Source of the DNA: Stigonema ocellatum SAG 48.90 = DSM 106950
GTDB taxonomy: Bacteria; Cyanobacteriota; Cyanobacteriia; Cyanobacteriales; Nostocaceae
Reading direction: 5' to 3'
NCBI GenBank assembly: GCA_016903675.1
Contig: JADQBA010000008.1
Span: 57,606-121,605 of the forward strand
Length of the DNA: 64,000 nt
The translations under genes were made by a program, and so were the position numbers. A model generated the notes under the pieces. That model had not been told where the DNA came from, did not search any database, and was given only the letters and a program-made list of their open reading frames with translations. Of the stretch, positions 54,756 through 63,893 are shown piece by piece. The first letter of the stretch is position 1. Each line of letters opens with the position of its first letter.

Positions 54756-55103
54756 ATGAAACTCGAGGATATATATCAATTTTTTGAGAATCCTCCGCCA
54801 ACTTACCTTTGCCAGGAACTAGCAGTTTGTTATATCTTGTATGTTTTGCTACAAGGAGAATCTTACGGAACCGAGTTGATCCAAAGACTGGAAACTGAAA
54901 ATCCCACCTATCGGCTTTCAGATACGGTACTTTACAGTGCCATTAAATTTCTGGAAGACGAAAGGGCAATCACCGGCTATTGGAAAAAACTTGAAGGACG
55001 CGGACGTCCAAGGCGGATGTACCAAGTTTCTCCAGAATGGCAATCTCCATCTCAGGATTTGGCGCGTTTGTGGCAAAAGTACATAAACCAGAGGACACAT
55101 TAA
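54756..55103 (+). CDS. PadR-family transcriptional regulator
   Basis: 115 aa, ATG at 54756. Winged helix-turn-helix: YILYVLLQGESYGTELIQRLE, VLYSAIKFLEDERAITGYWKKL and the wing GRGRPRRMYQVSPEW, all features of the PadR group. No C-terminal extension for dimerisation, so it is a short subtype. It is followed after 52 bp by a CCB2/CCB4-like gene. Effector unknown. Confidence 0.85.
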   Translation: MKLEDIYQFFENPPPTYLCQELAVCYILYVLLQGESYGTELIQRLETENPTYRLSDTVLYSAIKFLEDERAITGYWKKLEGRGRPRRMYQVSPEWQSPSQDLARLWQKYINQRTH

Positions 55104-55155
55104 CGAATAATTAATAATGAATAAGTCTCCTCCAATCAAACAATAAGAATTAGTT

Positions 55156-55686
55156 ATGGATACTGCTATTCTGCCATCCACGTTGCTGCTAACCATTTTG
55201 CTATCGGTTGGGCTGTTTTTCTTTATTCGTGCTTCAACCAAAGACCGTATAGAAAAAGCGCAACTGGTGTCCGAGTTAGACGAGTCTAGTTTATTGCCTC
55301 GATTACAGGATTATTTTTGCACGCGGTCTTACCGAGTGGCAGCGGTAGACGCAGAACAAAACCAAGTGACTTTTGAAGGATTTGTTAAACCTAGCAGGTT
55401 TTTAGCTGTGTTTTTGACACTGTTAGCAGGTGCTGGGATTCTTTGTCTATCACTGGTTTTATCACTGCTTTTTCCTGAGTTTCGGACAGTCTTTCCTGCA
55501 ATGCTAATACTCTCGCCTTTGAGTGGTTTCTTTTATTGGAAAAAAGCTGGAAGGCTTGAGAAAGTGTTGCTAAAACTGGAAGCAACCCAAAGGGAACAAC
55601 AACAACCAAGTACAATCACTGTCATTGCGCATCGAGATGAAATTATTGAGTTACAAAGGGCACTACAGTTAAAGCTTAGGGAATAG
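55156..55686 (+). CDS. CCB2/CCB4-like cytochrome b6 cofactor assembly protein
   Basis: 176 aa, ATG at 55156. Membrane helix TLLLTILLSVGLFFFIRAS, a small globular part with ARDEQNQVTFEGFV-like region, a hairpin of two helices (FLAVFLTLLAGAGILCLSLVL and AMLILSPLSGFFYW) and a C-terminal EIIELQRALQL stretch. This matches the cofactor assembly of complex C subunit B family, which attaches haem c_i to cytochrome b6 in the photosynthetic b6f complex. Assignment from memory of the family; no cysteine motif to confirm. Confidence 0.7.
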   Translation: MDTAILPSTLLLTILLSVGLFFFIRASTKDRIEKAQLVSELDESSLLPRLQDYFCTRSYRVAAVDAEQNQVTFEGFVKPSRFLAVFLTLLAGAGILCLSLVLSLLFPEFRTVFPAMLILSPLSGFFYWKKAGRLEKVLLKLEATQREQQQPSTITVIAHRDEIIELQRALQLKLRE

Positions 55687-56304
55687 TAGGTAGTACGCTG
55701 TCAAGTTTGAATTGACGAGTTGGGATTGACACGGGGACACGGGGACACGGGGACACGGGGATGTTTGTAAGATAGATATCACCACGTCACCGCGACACGC
55801 ATGACGAAGCGTCACTCTCTACCCATCATTTCTCAGTTGACAGAGTGGTAGGAGGAAATAAAGCAAACAATGTTTTGGAATTTTTATTGCTTGTTTTCTG
55901 CCAATGCCCTATACCCTATTACAGCGGACGCGTAAATAAGCCTATCATACCCGGAGGGAAGCCCTTCGGTCTACAAAATGAACCAAAAGCCCGGAATACA
56001 ATTCTTTTGACTTTTTGCTTTTGACTTTTGAATGAGTGACTTTTGACGAACGCCCAGCGGCACGCCCCGCCTTAACAGATAATTGTTTATTCTCAAAGAC
56101 CTACTTAACTGTTGCGCTTCACATTAAAAAGCAACCCTTACAAACCAAAAGATTTGTAAGGAGTTGATTGTCCAATTCACGCTTACTAGCTGTACTGGCA
56201 AATTAGGTACAAATAAAAAATGAATCTTTTAAATAAACCTAGTGCTTTTGCCAGTTAATAATTGTCAAAAGCCACAGTCAAACTCTATGATAAGCATTGA
56301 TGGT
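55687..56304. other. Non-coding region with GGGGACAC and TTTTGAC repeats
   Basis: Four GGGGACAC octamer units at 55728-55760 and TTTTGAC heptads at about 56009-56048. Otherwise nothing recognisable. It separates convergent genes (55156-55686 and 56305-56622). Confidence 0.55.
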
Positions 56305-56622
56305 TCAACGATTAGCCATAGCTAAAGGTTCCTGTCCTGAAGAATTTTCTAACGTTCTCAGGCTAGGAAATAAGAAATGATTTTCTTCAACGTATTGCGC
56401 ACCAAACAGCCCCTTTTCAGCCCAAAAATAACGGTCAGTGGTGTGTTCATTTCGCTTCACTAGTAGCAAAGCCGGTGGCGCGATTCCTTCAGCTTGAATG
56501 AATTTTCTCGCTGCTGTCACAGGTTTATCTTCGCCACTTTCGATGCTATATTGAGGCACATGCTCCAAAATCCGCCGTCCTTCCTGGCGACGACGACTTT
56601 TCCTTTTTCGTCTCCTTGCCAA
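56305..56622 (-). CDS. DUF3155 family protein
   Basis: 105 aa, ATG at 56622. Arg/Lys-rich start (MARRRKRKSRRRQEGRRILEHVPQ) and the conserved block ARKFIQAEGIAPPALLLVKRNEHTTDRYFWAEKGLFGAQYVEENHFLFPSL. A cyanobacterium-specific family of unknown function; the basic N-terminus suggests nucleic-acid binding. Confidence 0.9.
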   Translation of the reverse strand: MARRRKRKSRRRQEGRRILEHVPQYSIESGEDKPVTAARKFIQAEGIAPPALLLVKRNEHTTDRYFWAEKGLFGAQYVEENHFLFPSLRTLENSSGQEPLAMANR

Positions 56623-56898
56623 CCTATTTTCCTCCTCTTTGAAGCTTGAAATTTGTAGTTACAGCTACAAAATCAGTCGTCATTATAAAAGTTCCACCTG
56701 AAAAAATCAACTGTTTTTAATCTTTTGATACAAAAACTATACTTTGTTTAAACCTAAATAAATCAAAAGTCGTCAAGGAGATCACGCTCCAGAGCGATCC
56801 ATTCTTTACAAGATTTAGTTAACCTTTGTTACATTAGGAAAACCAATTCCTGTTCCACGTCTTTCCTTTAGTCAGTCATCCTGAGCAAAATCCGAAAA

Positions 56899-58368
56899 AT
56901 GTTAATGTCTGCCGGTTCTGAGTTTGTTGCCCTGTGTCGAGAGCAAATGGCACTGTTAGCCCAAGGGCTGGGAGCATCCTTGAGCATTGTCTATTTAACA
57001 CAAGAATTGCTAGAAACTTCGACAAATGAGGCGAAACTGACTCCTGTGGTAGTTTATCCAGAGACAGCAGTGGGACCGACTGAGCGGGCTTTGGCATTAT
57101 TGCCCAAGCAGAAGTTATTGACAGCAGCAGAGGATTACATAGGCAAATCAGGGGAGTCTGGATGTGAAGAGACGACACCACCACCGTATTCTCAAGAGCA
57201 ATATTTGTTAAGTGGCGACCAAATTGTTTTACCTCTCATCCATGAGGATGTGATGATGGGATTGTTGGTAACACGCAGGGAGGACCGGACATGGAATGAA
57301 CAGGAACGTAGTGAAATAGAACGGATTGTACACACGCTGTCGCTGGCTTGTATCTTGGATCAGCGTCGAGCCTGGTTGCAGCATCAGCTACATGAACAAC
57401 AAATTCTCCAAGAAAAGCAGCTGGATTTGCTGGATAATTTATTGCACCAATTTCGCAATCCGTTAACGGCGTTGCGCACGTTTGGCAAACTGCTTTTGAA
57501 GCGACTACGACCAGCAGATGCAAACCGGGAGGTGGCTGCTAGTATTGTCCGGGAAAGCGATCGCCTCCAGGAATTATTGCTACAGTTTGATCAGGTCATT
57601 GACCTGACAGTAGCAGATTTAGAACAGTTGGTACTGCCGCAAAACGAAGTCTTTGTGGAAGCAACTGTGGAACAAGACACACCAGTCGCCTCTGCTGGGA
57701 AACCAAAGGACGTACCGCATGCAGAATCACCACAGCCCAAGCTGCTAAAAATGGCACTATTGTTGCCCGGAGGGGGAGAAAAAGAAGCTGACTGTACTGT
57801 AACAGATGTACTGGAACCGTTGTTAGTGTCGGCCAAAGCCATCGCCCAAGAAAGAAATTTACAACTCATCGCTGAAATTCCTCCCAATTTGCCGTCGGTA
57901 CGCGCTCACGTCAAGGTATTACGAGAAGTACTAACCAATATTATCGACAATGCGTTAAAATATACCCCCCCTGGCGGCAAGATTCTCGTCCAAGCCGGTC
58001 AAGAAAAAGGGAATTATCAGGGAATTGCCATCAGTGACACTGGTCCTGGGATTCCACCACAAGACTTAGAGCATCTTGGCGAACGACATTACCGAGGTGT
58101 ACAAGCTCAAACCGAAATTCCTGGTACAGGCTTGGGGTTAGCGATCGCCAAACAGCTCACAGAGCAAATGCAGGGCGAAATTCAAGTTCACAGCCCAGCT
58201 CTGGCCTCCCTCATCGCATCCCCCAACACCCCAGGAACTACGTTTATTATATGGCTACCTGAAGTGAAGAGTGGGGAGTGGGGAGTGGGGAGTGGGGAGT
58301 GGGGAGTGGGGAGTGGGGGAGTGGGGAGTGGGGGAGTGGGGAGTAGGGAGTGGGGGAGTGGGGAGTAG
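56899..58368 (+). CDS. GAF-type sensor histidine kinase with repeat-derived tail
   Basis: 489 aa. N-terminal GAF-like sensor (about 1-150). Dimerisation helix with LLHQFRNPLTALRTFGKLLLKR; the normal phospho-His is replaced by a Gln-Phe-Arg context unless the His of LLHQ is used, a form reminiscent of Hik2/CSK kinases. HATPase with N-box NIIDNALKYTPPGG, G1 DTGPGIP and G2 GTGLGLAIAKQL. Residues ~457-489 (SGEWGVG and SGGVGS units) are encoded by the heptad repeat that begins at 58266; the ancestral stop was probably just after WLPEV. Cytosolic, no membrane segment. The Hik2/CSK link is from memory. Confidence 0.82.
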   Translation: MLMSAGSEFVALCREQMALLAQGLGASLSIVYLTQELLETSTNEAKLTPVVVYPETAVGPTERALALLPKQKLLTAAEDYIGKSGESGCEETTPPPYSQEQYLLSGDQIVLPLIHEDVMMGLLVTRREDRTWNEQERSEIERIVHTLSLACILDQRRAWLQHQLHEQQILQEKQLDLLDNLLHQFRNPLTALRTFGKLLLKRLRPADANREVAASIVRESDRLQELLLQFDQVIDLTVADLEQLVLPQNEVFVEATVEQDTPVASAGKPKDVPHAESPQPKLLKMALLLPGGGEKEADCTVTDVLEPLLVSAKAIAQERNLQLIAEIPPNLPSVRAHVKVLREVLTNIIDNALKYTPPGGKILVQAGQEKGNYQGIAISDTGPGIPPQDLEHLGERHYRGVQAQTEIPGTGLGLAIAKQLTEQMQGEIQVHSPALASLIASPNTPGTTFIIWLPEVKSGEWGVGSGEWGVGSGGVGSGGVGSREWGSGE

Positions 58369-58475
58369 GGAGTTATAAATTAATTCATAATTCATAATTC
58401 ATAATTCATAATTCATAATTCATCACTCCCCACTCCCCACTCCCCACTCCCCCACTCCCCTCCTCCCCTCCCCCC
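58266..58475. repeat. GGGGAGT heptads, CATAATT repeats and complementary C-rich block
   Basis: GTGGGGA units (58266-58370, translated in the histidine kinase), CATAATT units (58381-58420), then CCCCACT units (58425-58475). A palindrome overall, between convergent genes. Confidence 0.9.
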
Positions 58476-58481
58476 CTCCTC

Positions 58482-59144
58482 TTAGTAGCGGGATAGGAGT
58501 AAGCTGGAACGCAGTTTGACATCTAAATCACCACTTTGGGGCTTGATGACAACAACTTCGGTTGTCTTGCGCCGCAGGAGAACACTGGCTCCAGCGCCTG
58601 CGGCTCCACCAAGTATTGGTTCTATAGCACGAATTCTGTGGTCTGTAATTAATCCAATTACGCTAGCAGCACCCGCACCAATAGCCGCATCTTGTAAGAT
58701 TTTACCAGTGTCAGTTCCTTTGCTAATCTTTTCGGTTCTGGTAACTATCTGAGAGCTTGCATCAATATCCTGCCGCTTTCCATCAGGAAAGACTAACTCT
58801 CGTGCTACGAACCGAGAACCTTTTTGAGAGTCTCTGGTAGCTGGTTCTATTTGCCCAACAAGTTGAGAACCTTCTGGAATTAATACATTTCCATTTCTGT
58901 CGATGATGTTTCTTGCTATCCTCACAGTCAGTGGTGTGCTTTCGTCAGCAGTGACAATAACTCTATCTTTTTCATAGGTGACAGGAAACTTCACTCCAGC
59001 AGGGATTGAAATATCTCTTGTTTGCGAACGAAACGGTTGTGCATGAGCAGGAGCAATTGTAAAAATGGGAGCGATCGCGCCCGTTGAGACTGCCATTGCT
59101 ATAAGTGCAGCAGTCCCGCTTTTCCAACGATAAAAGCCAGTCAT
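58482..59144 (-). CDS. Exported protein with TrbI/VirB10-like domain
   Basis: 220 aa, ATG at 59144. Signal peptide (LIAMAVSTGAIAPIFTIAPAHAQ). The mature part has IPAGVKFPVTYEKDRVIV, IPEGSQLVGQIEPA and RELVFPDGKRQDIDASSQ, like the beta-barrel of TrbI/VirB10 proteins, then a Gly/Ala-rich segment (IGAGAASVIGLI, GGAAGAGASVLL). No conjugation genes are around, so it is more likely a cell-envelope protein that reuses this fold. Function unknown. Confidence 0.7.
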   Translation of the reverse strand: MTGFYRWKSGTAALIAMAVSTGAIAPIFTIAPAHAQPFRSQTRDISIPAGVKFPVTYEKDRVIVTADESTPLTVRIARNIIDRNGNVLIPEGSQLVGQIEPATRDSQKGSRFVARELVFPDGKRQDIDASSQIVTRTEKISKGTDTGKILQDAAIGAGAASVIGLITDHRIRAIEPILGGAAGAGASVLLRRKTTEVVVIKPQSGDLDVKLRSSLLLSRY

Positions 59145-59343
59145 TTTTGGGTTCCTTTTGGTTCCTTCTTATCTATCATGACGTGGAGTTACTAACGATT
59201 GTTTCTAAACTTTTTTTAACCTATTTCTAGGTATATTTCAAGAGAGCAAGAGGCTCTACATAGCGTTACGTCATGTCCATAGGAAAATACAATTGCTAAT
59301 TGCTAATCGTAAAAGAGCCATTAGCGACCTTTTTTCATTCTTT
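59145..59343. other. Upstream region of the TrbI-like gene
   Basis: Non-coding, AT-rich; promoter of the leftward gene expected here. No motif stands out. Confidence 0.4.
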
Positions 59344-59521
59344 CGTAGGGTGGGCACTGCCCACCACGGCGTTGCTGATTTAAAGTATGAATTAGCCTCA
59401 CGCAAAGACGCAAAGACGCAAAGAATCATTGTTTAATCATCTCGAAAAATGTCAATTCATACGACCATTCAGCAATGCCGCCCACCACAACCCGGATCTG
59501 GTGGGCAGTGCCCACCCTACG
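59344..59521. mobile_element. Palindromic MITE-like element (family 3)
   Basis: 178 bp. Perfect 23-bp terminal inverted repeats starting CGTAGGGTGGGCACTGCCC; each end is itself partly palindromic (GGGCACTGCCC). A second inner pair CGGCGTTGCTGA / TCAGCAATGCCG (one mismatch). The interior has CAAAGACG repeats and no ORF. No clear target duplication. Confidence 0.85.
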
Positions 59522-59692
59522 TATATTTATTTCAAAAATCAAATATGATTCCTATAGCAGAGTCTAGTAGTTAGCGGTAGCGACAGCAATTTTTTTGACA
59601 GTGCCTGAAGACACCGTTCGTTTTTCCTCCCATACCTGAAGGCGATGGGTTTCCAAAAGTATCGAGAGGTTTTATGTATGAATACTGCTCAA
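59522..59692. other. Remnant region downstream of the truncated PIN gene
   Basis: No coding signal continuous with the PIN stub; the rest of the toxin gene is not found here on the minus strand. Confidence 0.4.
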
Positions 59693-59842
59693 TTAATAAC
59701 GAATTGTATTTGCGACCATTACCGTTACCGTAATTGGTTCGACAATTGAGAGGTATCGCGTATTTTCTTCGATGTAATAAATTACAGGTGCAGAATCTAA
59801 AAATAACCGCGTTACCCCTTGAAAGCTATCTGTTAGCTTCAT
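59693..59842 (-). pseudogene. PIN-domain toxin (VapC-like), 3' truncated
   Basis: 49 codons from the ATG at 59842: SFQGVTRLFLDSAPVIYYIE, then ENTRYLSIVEPI, then TVTVMVANTIRY and a stop. The first part is a textbook PIN N-terminus (LDxAPVIYYxEENxRY, first catalytic Asp). It breaks after VEPI, losing the other acidic residues, so it cannot be an active RNase. The ATG overlaps the antitoxin stop (ATGA), the usual coupling for vapBC. Confidence 0.75.
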
Positions 59843-60093
59843 GTTTCGTGCCTCAATTGGCTTTCTCTGTGTTTGTCGTCTTCGCGTCTACTTCGAGAAA
59901 TCCATGTTTGCGCGTCTTCACCTAAAGCGGGTTGTTGAACTAATCCGCGAATTTCTCTCCATTTTTGTCGGGGTTTGGGTGTGAGTTGTGTTTGTCTTGT
60001 TTTCTCAGCAAGATAGGCGATTAATTGCAATTGTTCATCTAATGTCATGGTATCGATTTGCTTCATTACTTCTTTGAGGTTGTTGGTAGTCAT
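59839..60093 (-). CDS. VapB/DUF2281-like antitoxin (orphan)
   Basis: 84 aa from the ATG at 60093, which follows AAGGAAAT; an upstream frame to 60150 is unlikely to be translated. EVMKQIDTMTLDEQLQLIAYLAEKTRQ is a short helical domain typical of DUF2281-type antitoxins, followed by a charged tail (RKWREIRG, ISRSRREDDKHR) that would wrap the toxin. Its toxin partner is truncated, so the antitoxin is an orphan. Confidence 0.7.
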   Translation of the reverse strand: MTTNNLKEVMKQIDTMTLDEQLQLIAYLAEKTRQTQLTPKPRQKWREIRGLVQQPALGEDAQTWISRSRREDDKHRESQLRHET

Positions 60094-60380
60094 GGGGTTT
60101 ATTTCCTTGTGTTTACAGTTCACCGAATAATTTTTATGAAGATGCTGCAATTTGTTCTTTTTATTCCTCCCTCCTACAGCAAACCAATTTACATCTTGAC
60201 CTTTGGGCGATCGCCCTACTCTCTCTTACATTGATTATAGTAATAGCGATCGCATTGCCATTAATTCTGACACATCTGTCTTATGCGATCGCCTAAGTAG
60301 AGGAAAGCCCATCGTAGCAAATCTTGCTAACTCTTGAGGCGAATGCTGATGTCATCCTCAGCCAAGATATTTGCTTGCAG

Positions 60381-60554
60381 TTATTCATTTGGAGGTAGGA
60401 CATACAAGCCTGTTTCAGCATCATAATCAGGTAAAATGTCTCGGCTACTCCTAACATTTCGACTTTTGCATAAAGCAGCAAAAGATTGTAAACTGTCTAA
60501 TCTTGCTGAAAGTTCGCTCAGAGTATCTAAATTTTTATGTTCTCCATTTAGCAG
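60381..60554 (-). pseudogene. Small reading frame without start, downstream of the membrane protein
   Basis: 57 codons ending LPDYDAETGLYVLPPNE at 60381, with LDTLSELSARLDSLQSFAAL before. The composition looks genuinely coding. The frame opens at a CTG (60554) overlapping the end of the 60548-61447 gene, but has no ATG, GTG or TTG at the front. Either an uncommon start is used, or the gene's 5' end was lost or frameshifted. Family unknown. Confidence 0.4.
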
Positions 60555-61447
60555 TTATAAACTTCAAAATTCTCGTATGCTTCCATTTGGAGTCTATGCG
60601 ATAGACTAAAATTAACTACTAAATCAGATAATTTACGAAAAGCGTCATATCTATCAAGTTGATTAATGTTAGTTTTAAATCCTTCATCGCTTTGTTTTAG
60701 TTCAAGATACACTAAGTTAATATCATATTCTGATTCTCCTCCTGTTTCTACCAAATAATTATTGAGATTAGCTTTTTTTTGGTTTAAGGCGCTTTCAGAA
60801 CCAATCCATAAATATTTGGTAATTTTATAAAGTGCTTCTCCATCATTAAAATCAATCCGCTGTTTTGCTTTTAGTGAGCCAACAAAATTTGATTGTGAAG
60901 CAGAAATAACTAACACTAAAAAATGTTTAGTAATTGTTTGTACTAGAGGTGATGGAGGATTAGAAGCGTATTCATATTGTTTAGGTTCTTGTTTACGAGT
61001 AGGTTGTTGTGTTTGTCTTGGCTGATTGGTTATGTAAAGGCAATAACCAACTGCTGTAACAACAAAGGCGAGCATTACTATAAGTGTCATATTCCCACTC
61101 CTTATCTTCATTCGATTGAAAAATGAATTTAAACGATAAAATAATTCATTTTCTGTTGTAAAATATGTTGTGAATTCACCCAATAGTGTTGTTTTTTTCC
61201 TGGTTTTCTTGTCCTGTGTAGCTTCTTGCCAGATAAATTCTGTCAATTCTTTTACAGAATCTATCTGACATCCTTGAAGAATATAGCTATTTATATTGTT
61301 AGGAATATCCAGTTCAAGACACCACAGTTCGATAGCAAAACTTAGCTTATTTGCAAAAGGAATACTCCCAGATGAATGATTATATGTTCTTTCAATTTCA
61401 TGGCTAAATTTGTGAGAAATTCTTTCTACGATTTCCAGAAAGCTCAT
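60548..61447 (-). CDS. Single-pass membrane protein paired with the dynamin-like GTPase
   Basis: 299 aa, ATG at 61447. A helical N-terminal domain (about 1-110), one membrane segment at 119-139 (MTLIVMLAFVVTAVGYCLYI), then a Pro/Gln-rich linker and a C-terminal domain (VQTITKHFLVLVISASQSNF ...). No family recognised. It follows the GTPase gene by 79 bp on the same strand, so the two probably act together at a membrane. Confidence 0.7.
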   Translation of the reverse strand: MSFLEIVERISHKFSHEIERTYNHSSGSIPFANKLSFAIELWCLELDIPNNINSYILQGCQIDSVKELTEFIWQEATQDKKTRKKTTLLGEFTTYFTTENELFYRLNSFFNRMKIRSGNMTLIVMLAFVVTAVGYCLYITNQPRQTQQPTRKQEPKQYEYASNPPSPLVQTITKHFLVLVISASQSNFVGSLKAKQRIDFNDGEALYKITKYLWIGSESALNQKKANLNNYLVETGGESEYDINLVYLELKQSDEGFKTNINQLDRYDAFRKLSDLVVNFSLSHRLQMEAYENFEVYNC

Positions 61448-61526
61448 AATGTGTTAATCATTTAAATTCAATAAAAAAGTAGAGATTATTTACATGATAA
61501 ATAACAGCATACTAAACATAATTAAA

Positions 61527-63893
61527 TTACACTTTATTTTTGCGGAAATATTCTTCCAATCTTTGACAAATTTCTGTTACATTACGTTTTCGCACTTCAA
61601 AATTACACCAAAACTGTTTTTCATCTTCAAAATTATCCTCAATAATGCTTAATTGCTTTTTCAAAGCACGTTCAGCTAGATTAGTGATGTCATTAACAGA
61701 ATCTTCAAAGATACAGCTGACATAATCTAAGCGTTTGAGAATCCAGTCTAGTAAAATATCCCATAAACTTCCTTTTCCTTTCTCAATACCACTTAACCAT
61801 TGTTTTGCCATGAGGTTTGGGGATGGAAGGAAAAGTTCAATATATTCTACATCAGCAGTAATATCACGAGTTACAGACTCTGTGTAATTACGGGTTACAG
61901 GTCTTGAGTTGGTTCTACTTTTAGTGCTTTTAAAACACGAACCACTTTGATAGTATTCTGTATAGTTTTCATATTCTGTTTTTGTACGTGTTACGTTTTC
62001 TGTTTTTTGTCCAACTACTTCTGTTTGTTTAGAACGATTTTGCTTAATTGTATCTGAAATATCAAAAAATTTATCTGGTAAAGTTGGCAGATTTTGAGCT
62101 ATTTTTTTGCGTAAATCACTTATTGCTGCTTTTTCAAAATCAATTGAAGAAGCGAGGCTGTCTTCAGATAAAGAAATTTTCAATCTCTCAATTTGTTCAT
62201 CAACTAATGATTCTAAAGCCTGTTCAAATTGTTTCGCCTTTCCTTGGAGAAAAAACTCTGCTCTGGCTGATATCGCTACTTTCATAGTGTGATATAAGAG
62301 ACGAACATAATGTTCATCATGCTCAAGTTCTTTTTGTCCTTTCAGATCATCAGCACGTACACGCTTAACTAGATATTCTGACCCATGAGAAAATTGGCTT
62401 ATTCTTCGGCTAACATTATCATAGCTTTTAGCAACATCATCAGCTAAAGAAGGTGATGATACTTCCCTTAGTTTATCTCTTAATTCAAAAGCTCCTTGAT
62501 TCTTTTTAAAAGAATCACGAACTGGAACAATTAGAACATCTGTTAAGTCTTTTTCTACTTCGCTTACAGCATCAAAAATTAGAGAAAATCCATTACGCCC
62601 TTTTTTTACAGCATTTTTTTTAATTTGAAGTTTAGTTTGAGGATTATCATTTTTTAATCCTCCTATCAATTGCTCAATCTCAGCTTTAAACTCTTTACTT
62701 ATATTATTGATATTTTTATGTAAAACCTGTCTAATTTTAGCTATTTTTACCCTTTCTTCTTCAACTTTTTTTTGGTTATAAATTTGTCGTGTTTTAATCA
62801 GAATATCTAAAAGTTTCGAGAAAGCAGAGTAATTATCAAATACATCCATTAAAGCGGGGAGTATTACTAGTTCTGCAAATGATTCTTGAACTCGCACGCG
62901 GAATCGTTCCCAAAGTTCTCTACCACCGCTCCATTCTAAACAGTAGCGAAGAATTTGCCGCATTGTTTCATCATTAATAGACTTATTATCTTCTACCTGG
63001 TCTTCAATATCACGGAACCAATTTTTTAAATCTCGGTTTTCTTTAGCATTTAAGCGAATAATCCCTGTACAGTCTTGAAACATTGCCTTTAGGCACTTTA
63101 AGCGTGTTTGTTGATCAACTGTGGATGGTTCGTTAAAAGCACCTCCTGCACCCCAAGCACACTGGGCGTAATATAAAAGACGAGCATTAAAAGGCAAAAC
63201 ATCAGGAAGTTCTGTAAGTGATAAAACGTCTTTTATTTCTTCTCTTAACTTATTAATTTGCACTTCTAGGGGTAAATCATCTGCTCCTCGTTGATCAACC
63301 CGGTTCAAGATAAAAATCATTGAATCTGTGCGTCCCTGTAAACATTTGACAACTTTCTTTAACTCTTCTAATAGCCGTTTTCTGTGGTCATCATCCACTT
63401 GCATATAGTCTAAAGCAACTAAACTAAAGGCTTTATTGACTTGCTTTTGGATAATTGCCAAATTAGTTCTATCTTGAACTGATTTAAGTCCGGGTAAATC
63501 AATCAATTCTACCCCTATCCCTTGAGGTAAACCTAGTAAGGCAAAATCACAAGCAGGTAAAAGAGGAACATAAGCTGTTACTTGTGGTGCAACATACTCT
63601 CGCTTTTTACGTGCATTGTGATAGGAGTGCATTACTGTGCGAATACGTTGATATAAATCTTCATCACTTAATCCTGTCCATTCACCAGTATCCCAAGCAG
63701 CATCTTCTGTTTGTGCAATGAATAATTTCGATTCCTGCGAGTGTTTTAGGGTGAGGACTCCAGCACTCATTTCCCCTGCTTCAATTGTGAAATAGTCTTT
63801 CTGCACCTTCGTCGTCTTCAATTTCTTAGCGTTGGTTGGAGTAGCGCCGCAATTGGTTAATTCACATCTTGCACCAACCAGGTAGTACATCAA
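61527..63893 (-). CDS. Dynamin-like large GTPase, N-terminus replaced by a repeat
   Basis: 788 aa as read from TTG 63893 (ATG 63890), but the first ~10 codons lie in the repeat at 63863-64000. Native-looking sequence starts near ELTNCGATPTN. G3 is IDLPGLKSVQD (about residue 130), G4 is FILNRVDQRG (about 198). The P-loop G1 (GxxxxGKS) is missing, so GTP binding should be lost unless it is encoded upstream of the window. The remaining ~550 residues are long helices with charged heptads, as in stalk/bundle regions of bacterial dynamins, with a Ser/Thr-rich stretch (KTENVTRTKTEYENYTEYYQ) near 640. No transmembrane helix is evident. Such GTPases remodel membranes, some in phage defence. Confidence 0.75.
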   Translation of the reverse strand: MMYYLVGARCELTNCGATPTNAKKLKTTKVQKDYFTIEAGEMSAGVLTLKHSQESKLFIAQTEDAAWDTGEWTGLSDEDLYQRIRTVMHSYHNARKKREYVAPQVTAYVPLLPACDFALLGLPQGIGVELIDLPGLKSVQDRTNLAIIQKQVNKAFSLVALDYMQVDDDHRKRLLEELKKVVKCLQGRTDSMIFILNRVDQRGADDLPLEVQINKLREEIKDVLSLTELPDVLPFNARLLYYAQCAWGAGGAFNEPSTVDQQTRLKCLKAMFQDCTGIIRLNAKENRDLKNWFRDIEDQVEDNKSINDETMRQILRYCLEWSGGRELWERFRVRVQESFAELVILPALMDVFDNYSAFSKLLDILIKTRQIYNQKKVEEERVKIAKIRQVLHKNINNISKEFKAEIEQLIGGLKNDNPQTKLQIKKNAVKKGRNGFSLIFDAVSEVEKDLTDVLIVPVRDSFKKNQGAFELRDKLREVSSPSLADDVAKSYDNVSRRISQFSHGSEYLVKRVRADDLKGQKELEHDEHYVRLLYHTMKVAISARAEFFLQGKAKQFEQALESLVDEQIERLKISLSEDSLASSIDFEKAAISDLRKKIAQNLPTLPDKFFDISDTIKQNRSKQTEVVGQKTENVTRTKTEYENYTEYYQSGSCFKSTKSRTNSRPVTRNYTESVTRDITADVEYIELFLPSPNLMAKQWLSGIEKGKGSLWDILLDWILKRLDYVSCIFEDSVNDITNLAERALKKQLSIIEDNFEDEKQFWCNFEVRKRNVTEICQRLEEYFRKNKV

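Noticed and set aside
60293..60481. 62-codon minus-strand frame
   Set aside because: Another frame of the same stretch (60381-60554) has better coding character; this one shows none.
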